Below the pieces are notes generated by a model, which saw only the letters and a program-made list of their open reading frames with translations, was not told the origin of the DNA and did not search any database. From NCBI GenBank assembly GCA_016703535.1, contig JADJBV010000001.1, positions 4,268,001 through 4,332,000 of the forward strand: a stretch of DNA of 64,000 bases, in the 5' to 3' direction. The position numbers were made by a program, and so were the translations under genes. Position 1 is the stretch's first letter, and each line of letters opens with the position of its first letter. Origin of the DNA: Deltaproteobacteria bacterium (lineage in GTDB: Bacteria; Myxococcota; Kuafuiibacteriia; Kuafuiibacteriales; Kuafuiibacteriaceae). Shown in pieces: positions 34,576 through 43,827 of this stretch.

Positions 34576-36966
34576 ATGGTCGGGCTGGGGACACGGCCCG
34601 GGGTCAGGCCCCGACGCTCCCGACCGATCCTGTTGCTCCTGCTGGGTTCATCCTGCCTCCAACCGGCGGGCGGTACGCCCCCTGGCCTCGATGACGCCCA
34701 GACCATCTTGGTGCTGAACCTCTCCGAAGCGACCGAAGGTCGACCCAACTCGAGCCTGGTGGTCGAAGGGGCCTTCAGCCATCTCACGACCACCGCGCCC
34801 GCCGAAACTCATCTGCTCGCCTACCCGATGTTGCCTTCCCAGCTGGGTCTGCGGCCCGGTCGGCTCTCTTTGCGCCCCGGCGGCCCCGACACTTGTGGCC
34901 CCCAATTTCGGCCGCTGCCGATACCGGAACAAGTTTGGCGACTCGATGAGGTGGCGGGATGGTCGAAGGTCCCCGACGAACCGCGCTTGGCCCAGTTGTG
35001 TGTGCCCGAGCCGAGGATGGTCGAGTGTTTGTCGGGTGGCGGCTGTTATCGCGTCCTGCCCTACCCCGGCCCGCTGTTCTGCGACCTGAGCTGTCCACCG
35101 CCGCCGGCCCCGACGCACCCCACGCCCCCGATCGCCCCCGCCCCTCCCCATGCGCCGCAGCTCAACTGCCCAGGCCCGGGCCCAAGCTGTGAGCTCCGAG
35201 ATGAACTCTGCCAAGGTCCGAACCCGCCGCCGGCCTACGCCACCTGGTACTGCCGACATCGAGACCCAGCTTGCCCCGATGGACCCTTTGCGCCCGTGCC
35301 GGTCGGGATCAGCGCGGTTTATGTGGACGCCGGGGCGAATGGGCCAGGGGATGGGACCCTCAACGACCCCTACCCGGATCTGGCGACCGCACTGCTGCGA
35401 AGCCCCGGAGAACCGGTGTGGTTGGCGCCGGGAGAATACGTGCCGCCGCCGGTCCTGCCGGCGGGTTTGGAGCTGATCGGCGCTTGCGCCCGCCCAACCT
35501 TGCTGCGCGGCGAACTCAACGTCGCCGGGGCCCTGACCCTTCAAGGCCTCACCATCAGCGGTCCACTCCGGGTGGAGGACGCGATCTTGCGAGACGTCCG
35601 AGTGATCGTTGGGAGTTCGAACCAAGAGACGCTTTTGCGAGTGGCGGGTGCCCTGACGATGGAGGGCGTGAGCCTGGAGGGCCCGGCGGCGACCGGGCTG
35701 GAGCTCGGGCCCGGAGGCCGCGCCCAAGTGAAGGACCTCGTCTCGACCCAGCTCCAAACGTTGGCCGAGATCGAAGGCGGCTCCTTGGAGGTCGAGGGTT
35801 GGCAACACTTCGGCGCCTTGGGTTCGGGGTTCGTGGGTGTTCGGGGCGCGGAGCTGCGCGCCCGGCGCCTGCTGCTGGAGGGCGTCGACCTGCACGGCCT
35901 CCACTTTTCGGCGAGCACCGCCAGCGTCTCGGACGCCTGGATCAAGACGAGCGGGGCGCCGGCAATCTATTTAGTAGATCGGGCGACGGCCCACCTCACG
36001 CGGGTGGTGTTGACCACCGAAGCCAAGGGTCCGATCGAGGCCCGAAACAGCGTGCTGAGCGGCAGTGACCTGCAGCTCGAAAATCCCGGGTCCGAGGCCC
36101 CGACCGTCTACGCTGAGTCCTCGACCCTGGGCCTGGAGCGGGTCCAGATCCGCTGCGGCCTGATGGGGGTGCTGCTCCGTCGGTCCCAGAACCCTCCGGC
36201 GCCCGCGTGGATCGCTGATCTCGACGCCGAACGGGCGGCTCCGTGTGACCCCGAGGCCTACGGCGGTCTGGTGTACCTCGAGCCTGACACTTCGGTGCAG
36301 CTGGAGAGGGCCCACCTGAAGAACTCCAAGTTCGGCGTGTTCGTCGCCGAAGATGGTGAGTTGCACGCCAAAGACTTGGAGATCGGGCGCGCCACCGCCC
36401 GCTGCCAAGGAGACAATGGGATCACCGTGGAGGCAGGGGGGGTGCTCATCGCAGAGCGGGTCCGGCTCTACAACCTGGACGACCACGGGGTGTTCAGCCA
36501 AAACGACGGCTCTCGGTTGCGATTGGAGGACCTGGAGATCCAGGGCGTGGACGACACCGGCGGCGACACGGGGGCGATCGCCCTCAACCTGAGCGGACGC
36601 CAAGGGCTCATGCCCATCGATCGGGCTTGGATCCACGGCCGCTTCGGCCCCGTGTTGCGGCTCGGGGCCTCCATGAATCTCGAGATCAACGACCTGCGCT
36701 TGGAACAACAAGGCTTCGACGCGGCGGTGGAGTTCAACCTCGGGACCAACGCGACCTTCACTCGTTTTGTCATCGAAGGGCGAGGTAGCCCCGGGTTGAT
36801 CGCCGACAACAACACCAGCTTCACCGTCCACGACGGCGTGATTCGTGGACTGGAACCTGGCCTGCAGACACCGACGGAGCCCGATCGGGCCCGGCTGGAG
36901 GGCCTCCGCATCGTGGACACACCGTGCGCTTACGAAGCCCGGGACGAGGCGACCCAGTGTCGATGA
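34576..36966 (+). CDS. Right-handed beta-helix lipoprotein (family member 2)
   Basis: The 796-residue lipoprotein has lipobox GSS-C (Cys27). An N-terminal envelope module (about 40-160) is followed by the Cys belt ECLSGGGCY and CDLSCPPPPAP. A second Cys-rich joint leads to YVDAGANGPGDGTLNDPYPD, the entry motif of pectate-lyase-like helices, and beta-helix coils run to the end. The Cys belt and order match the genes at 11698 and 47668. It lies 182 bp from the divergent sugar dehydrogenase; a G/C-rich hairpin is at 34414-34439. It overlaps the next lipoprotein gene by 4 bp. Confidence 0.8.
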   Translation: MVGLGTRPGVRPRRSRPILLLLLGSSCLQPAGGTPPGLDDAQTILVLNLSEATEGRPNSSLVVEGAFSHLTTTAPAETHLLAYPMLPSQLGLRPGRLSLRPGGPDTCGPQFRPLPIPEQVWRLDEVAGWSKVPDEPRLAQLCVPEPRMVECLSGGGCYRVLPYPGPLFCDLSCPPPPAPTHPTPPIAPAPPHAPQLNCPGPGPSCELRDELCQGPNPPPAYATWYCRHRDPACPDGPFAPVPVGISAVYVDAGANGPGDGTLNDPYPDLATALLRSPGEPVWLAPGEYVPPPVLPAGLELIGACARPTLLRGELNVAGALTLQGLTISGPLRVEDAILRDVRVIVGSSNQETLLRVAGALTMEGVSLEGPAATGLELGPGGRAQVKDLVSTQLQTLAEIEGGSLEVEGWQHFGALGSGFVGVRGAELRARRLLLEGVDLHGLHFSASTASVSDAWIKTSGAPAIYLVDRATAHLTRVVLTTEAKGPIEARNSVLSGSDLQLENPGSEAPTVYAESSTLGLERVQIRCGLMGVLLRRSQNPPAPAWIADLDAERAAPCDPEAYGGLVYLEPDTSVQLERAHLKNSKFGVFVAEDGELHAKDLEIGRATARCQGDNGITVEAGGVLIAERVRLYNLDDHGVFSQNDGSRLRLEDLEIQGVDDTGGDTGAIALNLSGRQGLMPIDRAWIHGRFGPVLRLGASMNLEINDLRLEQQGFDAAVEFNLGTNATFTRFVIEGRGSPGLIADNNTSFTVHDGVIRGLEPGLQTPTEPDRARLEGLRIVDTPCAYEARDEATQCR

Positions 36967-38342
36967 ACCCGCGAGTGGTCGCCGGAACTGCGGTCCTGCT
37001 CTTGGCTTGCCGAGACGAGCTGCAGATCCAGCTGCGGCCGCCCTGGTCCGCCGGGACCTTGGCGATCGTCAGCGTCACCGACCAGGAGCACCTGCCGCGG
37101 CTCAACGAGCCCTCGGTGTTGGGGGACGACGACTTGCTCTCTTTGACCTTGGTCGACGATCAGGTCCGCCACCTGGAGGTCGAGGTCTTCGAGCCCGATC
37201 GTCTGGCCCCCAACGGCGCGGCCTTCCGGGACTGCAGCTTCAGCTTTTCGGGTGAAGGCAACCCGGTAGAAGCTCCGGATCAGCGGTTCGAGGTGGACCT
37301 CTTGAGTGGCGCGCCGGGCGTGGCGCCCGAGTGGGTGCGGACCTCGACGGCCTTGGAGCGGGCCTATCCGCTGCGGCACCAGAGCTGCCGGGACGAACGG
37401 GGGCCTCGTTGTGAAAACGTCGCCACCACCCTCCTCCCTTGGCCCAACGGCAATCAATTGCACGGGGTCGCCGCCCTCGACGATCGGCAGGCGGTGGTGT
37501 CTGGCGAACGCCTTGATTCCCCGAGCGGGGAGATGGAGCTGGGGCTCCTTCGCGGTGTGGAGATCGAGGTGTGGCCCTTCGAGCGCCACGGGATCTACGG
37601 CTTCACCAGCCACTTGAGCGCCGCCAACGGATCCGTTTGGGGAGTTGGAGGGATCGGCGCGGGAGGCTCGAACGTGTGGCGCCTCGGCTACGACGGCACA
37701 CCCCGCCCTCACCCGAACATCGAGATCGGCGCGGGGCTCCACGAGATCTCGGCCTGCGTGGACAATTCGGTGTTTTTGGCCCTGGGCGATCGGGGCCTCT
37801 TTGCGCTCAGCGAAACCAGCAGCACGCCCCGGCCCGACCTCCCCGATCGACCCCGGCGCTTTTTTGCGTCGTCCCGAGCCCGAATGGCGGTGGTCGGCGA
37901 CAACCTGGCCCGAGCCCTCCGGGTCTTCGACGGTCGTGACTGGCGCCTCGAGTGGGAGCGCCCGATCTTCGACGGCGGGGATCTCAAAGGGTTGGCCGGC
38001 GACGAAGGGCAATGGGTGGTGGTGGGCTCCAACGAACGCGTCATGCGCCGCAATGAAGAGGACGGGACCTGGTGGACCCTCCCGAAGCCGCGGTTGGGGA
38101 CCGCCGACGTGGGCCCGGTGGCGACCATCGGCGACGACGGGATCGTCTTGGCCGGCGACTCGGTGAGCCCGCTCTTGCTCTGGCAACACGGGGGCTGGTG
38201 TGAACTCGACCTGGGGCCCGAACGGCACTACCGGGATCTCTCGAGAGCGCCCTCGGGGCGGACCGTCTACGCCGTGGGCGATGTCGGCCCGAACCCCGAG
38301 GAACGCCAGTCCTTCATCCTCCGGATCGATCTGACCGAATGA
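36963..38342 (+). CDS. Lipoprotein with beta-propeller-like body
   Basis: The 459-residue protein starts with a short signal and lipobox LLL-AC. An N-terminal module (residues about 20-130: GTLAIVSVTDQEHL, DDLLSLTLVDDQVRHLEVEV) resembles that of the beta-helix lipoproteins. Residues about 150-459 form six or seven repeats of four-strand blades (VWGVGGIGAGGSNVWRLGYD, VVVGSNERVMRRNEEDGTWW, TVYAVGDVGPN), as in beta-propellers. No catalytic motif is seen. Coupled by ATGA to the beta-helix gene, so the two are probably made and exported together. Confidence 0.7.
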   Translation: MNPRVVAGTAVLLLACRDELQIQLRPPWSAGTLAIVSVTDQEHLPRLNEPSVLGDDDLLSLTLVDDQVRHLEVEVFEPDRLAPNGAAFRDCSFSFSGEGNPVEAPDQRFEVDLLSGAPGVAPEWVRTSTALERAYPLRHQSCRDERGPRCENVATTLLPWPNGNQLHGVAALDDRQAVVSGERLDSPSGEMELGLLRGVEIEVWPFERHGIYGFTSHLSAANGSVWGVGGIGAGGSNVWRLGYDGTPRPHPNIEIGAGLHEISACVDNSVFLALGDRGLFALSETSSTPRPDLPDRPRRFFASSRARMAVVGDNLARALRVFDGRDWRLEWERPIFDGGDLKGLAGDEGQWVVVGSNERVMRRNEEDGTWWTLPKPRLGTADVGPVATIGDDGIVLAGDSVSPLLLWQHGGWCELDLGPERHYRDLSRAPSGRTVYAVGDVGPNPEERQSFILRIDLTE

Positions 38343-38813
38343 TCAGATCGTCAGCTGCCCTGATCTGAGCAGATACGCGAGCCGCGCCCGTTGCTCCGGC
38401 CGCAACATCGCGTGGGTCTTACCCAAAGCCTTGAGCACCTCACCCCGCAGCCTTTCGGCGCTCTGCACCCGCAGGTGCAGGCCCTCTTCGGCTTTGGCCT
38501 GATCAAAACCCTCGGCCTCGAGGGCCGCCGCGAAGGCGCTGATCGTCCGTTGGTGATCCACCGCGGCTTGAGCCCGTTCGGTCTTGAGCTCGGCCAAGAT
38601 GGTGGCCAACTTGGCGATCTGCTGTTCGTCGAGCTCCAGCTTGTGGGCCATGAAGCGCAGAGGGCGCCGCACGCCAAACAAGAGACCTTCGTGTTCACTC
38701 ACGTCTTCACCGTGTTCGGGCTCCGGCCTGGGGCCCCATCCGGCCGGACCACAACCGTGTTGGGCGGCTTCGGCGCGCGCCCTCCTCCATCGAAACATTA
38801 TTCCGGGATGCAC
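38343..38813 (-). CDS. Spy/CnrX-like helical protein
   Basis: The start is GTG at 38813, chosen because AGGAGGAA lies 7 bases upstream; 156 residues. The C-terminal 110 residues (LELDEQQIAKLATILAELKT, LRPEQRARLAYLLRSG) form the helical hairpin of the Spy/CpxP/CnrX superfamily, in which periplasmic proteins sense metal or act as chaperones. The N-terminus is Arg-rich with no clear signal peptide or TM helix, which is unusual for the family and leaves its location open. It converges with the propeller lipoprotein gene; a 7-bp inverted repeat lies in its upstream region. Confidence 0.6.
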   Translation of the reverse strand: MHPGIMFRWRRARAEAAQHGCGPAGWGPRPEPEHGEDVSEHEGLLFGVRRPLRFMAHKLELDEQQIAKLATILAELKTERAQAAVDHQRTISAFAAALEAEGFDQAKAEEGLHLRVQSAERLRGEVLKALGKTHAMLRPEQRARLAYLLRSGQLTI

Positions 38814-38863
38814 TGCTAAATTCCTCCTCGCCGGGGCACTCGCACCAGCGGGTATCTTTGAAT

Positions 38864-38889
38864 ACACGCGGGCCCAATGCCTCGCGTGT
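38864..38889 (-). promoter_or_regulatory. Operator-like inverted repeat upstream of Spy/CnrX-like gene
   Basis: Perfect 7-bp arms ACACGCG and CGCGTGT flank a 12-base spacer. The site is 51 bp upstream of the GTG at 38813, a normal operator position. No regulator could be assigned. Confidence 0.35.
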
Positions 38890-38919
38890 CGGCGGACTAG
38901 AGGGCCCCAAATGCCGACG

Positions 38920-40311
38920 TCAAGGTGAGGAGGTGGTGCTGCTGCGCGTCACCGCGGTTGTGGAGGTGACCGGCGGCGGGAGGGAACGCGTCACCAAGGT
39001 GACCCTTGGGATCTCGGGTTCGAGGGGCCGTGACACCCACCACGCCACAAAAACCAACACGCTGAGGCCCACGCCGATGCCCGCCAACATCAAGATCCCC
39101 AGGCCCAGGCCCCGGGCCGGGGCAACCTCAGGGCGGACCTCCGCCGAGGCCGCGGGTCGCTCTGGCAACTTGGTGTCCAAGATGTCCCGCAGATCCAGGG
39201 GCTGGACCGGCGGCAACTCCAAGGCGCCACTTTGATCCAACACCGGCCACGACACGGTCTTTTGTCGGCGATCCAGTTCGGTAAGGGCCTCGTCTTCTTG
39301 GGGCTCAGTGGCGGCCGCCAGATCGGGCGCGGTGGTGGTCGATTGAGTCCCTTCTTTTTGGGAGATCCGCTCGGCGTCAAAACTCCCGGCCGGATACAGC
39401 CAGCCCAAAAAAGCCGCCAGGGTCGCCGGCGCTCGGGCCAAGTTCGGCATGGTTGGCCCCAAGGCCGACAATGCCTGATCGACCTCGGCCGCCGAGCCGA
39501 TCCGCTTGTTGCGGCGCTTCTGCAGCATCTGGGCGATCACCTCCCAGAGGGGCTCCGGGAAGCCAGGGACCAGCTGAGGGATCGGCACCGGCTCGTCTTC
39601 GACCAAAGCCCGGATCGAGAGGATCATGTTGGCCCGACCGAAGAGGCGGCGCAGCGTGGCCATCTCGTAGAGCACGATGCCCAAGGAGAACAGATCGGTG
39701 CGTTGATCGACCGGCTCTTGGCTCACCTGTTCGGGCGACATGTACGCCGGCTTGCCGCGGATGGTGCCGGTTTGGGTCCGGTGTTCCTGGACGTCGGTCC
39801 GGGCCACCCCAAAGTCGGTGAGCAAGGCTCGCCCGGCCGGATCGAGCAAGATGTTGTGGGGGGTCAGATCCCGATGCACCAAGTGGAGCAGGCGCCCCCC
39901 CAGGTTGGCTTCGGCGTGGGCATAGTGCAGCGCCCGGGCGATCTGCTGGCCGATGTAGGCGACCACCTCAGGCGCGACCTTCACGTCTTGCTGCTGGCAG
40001 GTCTGTAAGAGCACGCTCACCGAAGGCCCGGCGATCTGCTCCATCACGATGTAGTAGTAGCCAAGTTCGCTGGCATCACCGACGTCGTAGGTCCGGACGA
40101 TGTTGGGGTGCTCGAGGACCAAGGCTGTCCGGGCCTCATCGACGAACAGCTGGTGGTCGGCCGGATCGAGATCGGTCCGCAACAACTTGATCGCAACTCG
40201 GTCGCCCCCTTCCTGTCGGGCCGACCAGACCTCTCCCATGCCGCCGACCCCGAGGCGAAAGTCGAGCTGATAGGGGCCAATGACCAGGCCCCGCTCCAGC
40301 TTGGTGCTCAC
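38920..40311 (-). CDS. Membrane Ser/Thr protein kinase at the end of the lipid transport operon
   Basis: The 463-residue protein has a Hanks-type kinase at residues 13-280: P-loop GVGGMGEV at 21-28, Lys42, HRDLTPHN at 146-153, DFGVAR at 166-171 and SPEQ. The usual Lys of HRDLKP is Thr, a change common in kinases of this bacterial group that usually does not abolish activity. One TM helix lies near residues 407-430 and leaves only a short Ser/Thr-rich outer tail. The start is GTG, with GTGA overlapping the hydrolase stop. Operon position suggests it controls, or is controlled by, the Mla-type system (inference). Confidence 0.87.
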   Translation of the reverse strand: MSTKLERGLVIGPYQLDFRLGVGGMGEVWSARQEGGDRVAIKLLRTDLDPADHQLFVDEARTALVLEHPNIVRTYDVGDASELGYYYIVMEQIAGPSVSVLLQTCQQQDVKVAPEVVAYIGQQIARALHYAHAEANLGGRLLHLVHRDLTPHNILLDPAGRALLTDFGVARTDVQEHRTQTGTIRGKPAYMSPEQVSQEPVDQRTDLFSLGIVLYEMATLRRLFGRANMILSIRALVEDEPVPIPQLVPGFPEPLWEVIAQMLQKRRNKRIGSAAEVDQALSALGPTMPNLARAPATLAAFLGWLYPAGSFDAERISQKEGTQSTTTAPDLAAATEPQEDEALTELDRRQKTVSWPVLDQSGALELPPVQPLDLRDILDTKLPERPAASAEVRPEVAPARGLGLGILMLAGIGVGLSVLVFVAWWVSRPLEPEIPRVTLVTRSLPPPVTSTTAVTRSSTTSSP

Positions 40312-41237
40312 TCGGCGCCTGGCCTCCCGGCCGCCTCGAGCGGCGCCAACGAGATGGCGATCTGCTCGAGGAGTTGGCCCGGGCACTCGACCTCGATCAT
40401 GTGCCCACAGTCCTCGAGGCCAACGAAGCGCGCCCCCGGGATCTGCTGAGCCATGGCCAAGGAGGAGCTGCGCCAAACCACCATGTCCCAAGCACCGTGG
40501 ATGACGGTGGTGGGGGCCTTGATGCGGGACAGATCGGGGGCCCACTCGGCGACGCTCCGCAAGCTGGCGATGGTGGCCCGGCTCCACGCTTGGTGTTCAT
40601 AGGCGGTTCGGAGGCGTCGCAGGTCCTGGCTCAGCGCCATGCCCAAGGGGGTGCCGGCCGCCCCAACCATCCAGAACCCGGTGGCCCACCCGAGATCGGA
40701 GAGGCTGTGGAGCTCTTGGGGGGTGGCGAGCTGCCGAGCGGCTCGGCGGATCGGCTCGGGCACCTTCTTGCCCCCGGGCGCACCGATCAGGACCAGCCCC
40801 TTCACCCGGGCCGGCTCGACCAAGGTGGTGGTCAAGGCCGTCGCCCCGCCCAGAGAGTTGCCGATCAAGACCGCGTTCTCCAGCCCGGCGGCCTCCATCA
40901 CGTCCAGGACCGCGGCGGCCAGGCGCTCCATGGGGTAATAGGCGGCCAACTTCTCCGACTTGCCGTGGCCGGGCAGATCGAGGAGCACCACCCGGCGATC
41001 TTTGGCCAGGGTCGGGGCGACGTCGGACCAGACCTTCATCGAAAAGCCCCAGGGGTGGATCAACACCACCGGCACGCCCGGCCCTTCACCGAGTTCGGCC
41101 ATCGCCAGATCGACCTGGGCCCGCCGACCCCGGATCACCCGGGATTGAAAGGGATATTCGACCTCTTCAAAGCGCTGAAAACCGGGCTCGAGGGTCGCGC
41201 AGCCGGTCAACACCAAGGACCAAAGCAGCAGCCTCAT
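40308..41237 (-). CDS. Alpha/beta-hydrolase lipoprotein
   Basis: The 309-residue protein has a signal and lipobox LTG-C (Cys13). It shows the alpha/beta-hydrolase core: oxyanion region HPWGFSM, nucleophile elbow GNSLGG with Ser, acid in HGAWD and catalytic His in DCGHMIEVE. Esterases, lipases and haloperoxidases share this layout. Lipid anchoring and position within an Mla-type operon suggest a phospholipase or lipid esterase of the envelope (inference). It overlaps the genes on both sides by 4 bp. Confidence 0.82.
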   Translation of the reverse strand: MRLLLWSLVLTGCATLEPGFQRFEEVEYPFQSRVIRGRRAQVDLAMAELGEGPGVPVVLIHPWGFSMKVWSDVAPTLAKDRRVVLLDLPGHGKSEKLAAYYPMERLAAAVLDVMEAAGLENAVLIGNSLGGATALTTTLVEPARVKGLVLIGAPGGKKVPEPIRRAARQLATPQELHSLSDLGWATGFWMVGAAGTPLGMALSQDLRRLRTAYEHQAWSRATIASLRSVAEWAPDLSRIKAPTTVIHGAWDMVVWRSSSLAMAQQIPGARFVGLEDCGHMIEVECPGQLLEQIAISLAPLEAAGRPGAE

Positions 41238-42001
41238 GGCCGAGGTTCTTCCTCACCCGGCAGCGGCGTCAGCGATGGGGGCGGGCCCCCCGGCTCATCG
41301 GTCCGATCCCCTTCGGGCACAAAAATCGGCTCTCGATCGCGGCGCTCCGGCAACAACTTGGGGCGAGTCGGCATGACCGGATCGTGGGGTTCGGCGACGG
41401 TGGTCCGGGGCAGATCCAGGGATCCCAACTCGGCGACCATCTGTCCTGCGGCCAGGCCGACCAGCTCGGACAAGACCCGCACCCCGTGGGCGAAGCTCCG
41501 GGTCGAGACTGGGCTGCGTTCATCGAAGCGCATGCTCCAGATCCGGCGCCCGTCATCGAAGCGGGAGAGGTACAGGGTGATGGCCAGGTGGGCGAACCAG
41601 ACGTCTTCGCTGTCGTAGAGCTCCAGCGCCTCCAGCTCACCACCAATAAAAAACTCGGGCCGGGCCTCGAAGAGCTCCCGGGTGACGCCGGCGAAGCTGT
41701 TGGTCTCGATCAGCGCCTTGGCGATCTGGTCGCTGAACATGTCGCTGGGCTTCACGGCCCAGACGCTGACGTCGCTGTAGCGCAGCTGGTACGGGCTTTG
41801 GCGCACCACGATCTGGAACTTCTCGTAGACGGCGGCGGCGTCCAGGTTACGCACCTGGACCAAGCCCAGGATGGGCCCCTGGGGCGCTTGGGTCGGGACG
41901 CCGTCGGGGTGCAACACGTAGTAGGTGCGGACGTCGGTGCGGGCCGTCAAAAAACACCCGGTCAAAGCCACCGTGGCCAGGCTCAGGATCCACCGTCTCA
42001 C
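41234..42001 (-). CDS. ABC transport auxiliary lipoprotein (PqiC/LptE-like)
   Basis: The 255-residue protein has lipobox LTG-C (Cys16). Residues about 25-195 have the beta-strand order and motifs of the ABC-type transport auxiliary lipoprotein family that accompanies MCE operons: TYYVLHPDG, YEKFQIVVRQSPYQLRYSDV and WAVKPSDMFSDQIAKAL. A Pro/Arg-rich tail follows. In PqiABC, the equivalent lipoprotein sits at the outer membrane end of an MCE tube. It overlaps mlaD and the hydrolase gene by 4 bp each. Confidence 0.8.
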   Translation of the reverse strand: MRRWILSLATVALTGCFLTARTDVRTYYVLHPDGVPTQAPQGPILGLVQVRNLDAAAVYEKFQIVVRQSPYQLRYSDVSVWAVKPSDMFSDQIAKALIETNSFAGVTRELFEARPEFFIGGELEALELYDSEDVWFAHLAITLYLSRFDDGRRIWSMRFDERSPVSTRSFAHGVRVLSELVGLAAGQMVAELGSLDLPRTTVAEPHDPVMPTRPKLLPERRDREPIFVPEGDRTDEPGGPPPSLTPLPGEEEPRP

Positions 42002-43032
42002 TCTTGTGCCTCCGTGCCCCGCAGCAGCACCGAAGGATCTTGGGCGATGATCCGACTGAAGTCGCGGATGTCTTGGGCCGCTTGGCGGACGTACTTCAGG
42101 CTCATCACCAGGTCATCACGTCCCGCCCGCACCGTCAGATCCAGGCTCTGCATCAAGCGAGTCAAGTTGAGCAACGCCATCCGCAGATCCGCGAACAAGC
42201 TGGAGAGTTCTTCGCTGTTGAGGCTCTTCTCCAACCCTTTGGCCGCCATGTTGGCCGAGAGCAAGGTCTCCCGCACCAACTTCGGATCCAGGGCTTTGAC
42301 GATCTTCTGGACATCCAGCAGGGTCTCCCGGGCCGCCTGGAGGGTCAGGCCGATCTCTTGCCGAGCCTCCTTCATGAAAAGGTTGGCCTCGTCGGTGACG
42401 TTGCGGATCGAGGCGCTGGTCTTGGCCACCTCGGAGAGGGCCGACACCAAGGGGTCTTTGACCTCCACCACCAAAAGATCGACGTCGTCGACCAGACGCA
42501 AAGACGACTCCGCCAGGGCCTCGAAGCGAGCCCGATTGCCCGGGCTGGTCCACTCATCCAGGTTGACCGCGACCCGCTCGATGCGCACCGAGATCTCTTC
42601 GGCCCGAGCGCCGATCTGCTCGAACACCGAAGCTCGGGCCGGCAACCGGCTCCCCGAGACCAGCCGAGGTTTGGTAGCGTCTCCCGGGGTGAGGTTGAGG
42701 GTCTTGAAGCCGGTCAGCAGGCTCGACTCCATCACCACTTCGGTCCCGGGATAAAGGACCGTCTTGGGATCCACCGCGAAGTGGACCTCGATCAACGCCG
42801 GATCTTTGGGGTCGACTTGGATGCTGGTGACCGCCCCGACTCGAAAGCCTTGGTACTGAACCTGGGCGCTGGGCTCCAGACCGCTCACCTTTTCGGCGAA
42901 GGAGACCACAAATTCGTCCCGGTCCTCGAAGACCTTGAGGCCGGCCAGGGTCAAGGCGCTCCCGATCAACAAGGCCCCGGAGACGGTGATGAACACCCCC
43001 AGGCGAGCCTTCTCTGCCTTGGTCAAGTTCAT
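41998..43032 (-). CDS. mlaD: MCE/MlaD-type lipid-binding protein
   Basis: The 344-residue protein has one N-terminal TM helix (residues 9-27), an MCE domain at about 36-120 (VSGLEPSAQVQYQGFRVGAV) and a long helical C-terminus predicted to form coiled coils. E. coli MlaD is about 183 residues, so the extra helix may build a needle or tube toward the outer membrane, as in longer MCE proteins. The ATG at 43032 is fixed by AGGAGGT 5 bases upstream. It overlaps the ATPase gene by 4 bp (ATGA). Confidence 0.88.
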   Translation of the reverse strand: MNLTKAEKARLGVFITVSGALLIGSALTLAGLKVFEDRDEFVVSFAEKVSGLEPSAQVQYQGFRVGAVTSIQVDPKDPALIEVHFAVDPKTVLYPGTEVVMESSLLTGFKTLNLTPGDATKPRLVSGSRLPARASVFEQIGARAEEISVRIERVAVNLDEWTSPGNRARFEALAESSLRLVDDVDLLVVEVKDPLVSALSEVAKTSASIRNVTDEANLFMKEARQEIGLTLQAARETLLDVQKIVKALDPKLVRETLLSANMAAKGLEKSLNSEELSSLFADLRMALLNLTRLMQSLDLTVRAGRDDLVMSLKYVRQAAQDIRDFSRIIAQDPSVLLRGTEAQE

Positions 43033-43826
43033 GGGGGACCTCCTGAGGCGCCTAACGCCGACCACACCGAAGATCGCGTGCCTTCGGCCTCGGGCCGGCG
43101 ATCAAAAAAGGCCCGCACCATCGGGTGGGGACTGGCCTCGACCTCGGCCAAGGTACCGTCGGCGATCACCTTCCCTTTGTCGAGCATCGTAGCCCGATCG
43201 GCGATCCGGCGGATGCTCTCCAGCTCGTGGGTGACCACGACCATCGACATCCCAAAACGATCGCGGATGCTCAAGAGGAGCTCGTCCAGGGCCGCCGAGG
43301 TGATCGGATCCAGGCCCGCCGAAGGTTCGTCGCAGAACAACACCGCCGGATCGAGGGCCATCGCCCGGGCCAAGGCGGCCCGTTTCCGCATGCCGCCCGA
43401 AAGTTCGGGTGGGAACAGGGGTGAGGCCTCGGCCAAGCCCACCATGGCCAACTTCATCCGCACCATCTCGTCGATCACCTCGGTCGGTAGGTGGGTGCGC
43501 TCCTCCATCGGGAGCGCCACGTTTTCATGGAGGGTCATCGAGTTGAGTAAGGCCCCGCCTTGAAAGAGCATCCCAATCCTCCCGAGGACCGCCTGCTTCT
43601 CCGGTTCGTCGGCGGTCGCCAGATCGACGTCGAGCAGCTGAATGGATCCAGCGCTGGGCGGGAGGAGCCCGATCAGGTGTTTGAGGAGGGTGCTCTTGCC
43701 GCACCCCGAACCGCCCAAGATCACCCGGAGCTCACCTTTTTTGACGGTGAGATCGACGCCGTCGAGCACTACCTTTTCGCCGTAGCGGGCCACCAGGCCT
43801 TGGACTTGGATGGTCACGTCTTCCAT
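43029..43826 (-). CDS. mlaF: Mla-type ABC transporter ATPase
   Basis: The 265-residue ATPase has Walker A GGSGCGKST at 38-46, Q-loop MLFQGGALLNSMTLHENVALP (typical of MlaF), signature LSGGMRKRAALARA, Walker B VLFCDEPSAGLDP and H-loop VVTHELESI. It powers phospholipid movement by the MlaE permease and MlaD ring. The ATG at 43826 lies 1 bp after the permease stop. The C-terminal 30 residues are Pro/Ser-rich. Confidence 0.92.
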   Translation of the reverse strand: MEDVTIQVQGLVARYGEKVVLDGVDLTVKKGELRVILGGSGCGKSTLLKHLIGLLPPSAGSIQLLDVDLATADEPEKQAVLGRIGMLFQGGALLNSMTLHENVALPMEERTHLPTEVIDEMVRMKLAMVGLAEASPLFPPELSGGMRKRAALARAMALDPAVLFCDEPSAGLDPITSAALDELLLSIRDRFGMSMVVVTHELESIRRIADRATMLDKGKVIADGTLAEVEASPHPMVRAFFDRRPEAEGTRSSVWSALGASGGPP

Positions 43827-43827
43827 C

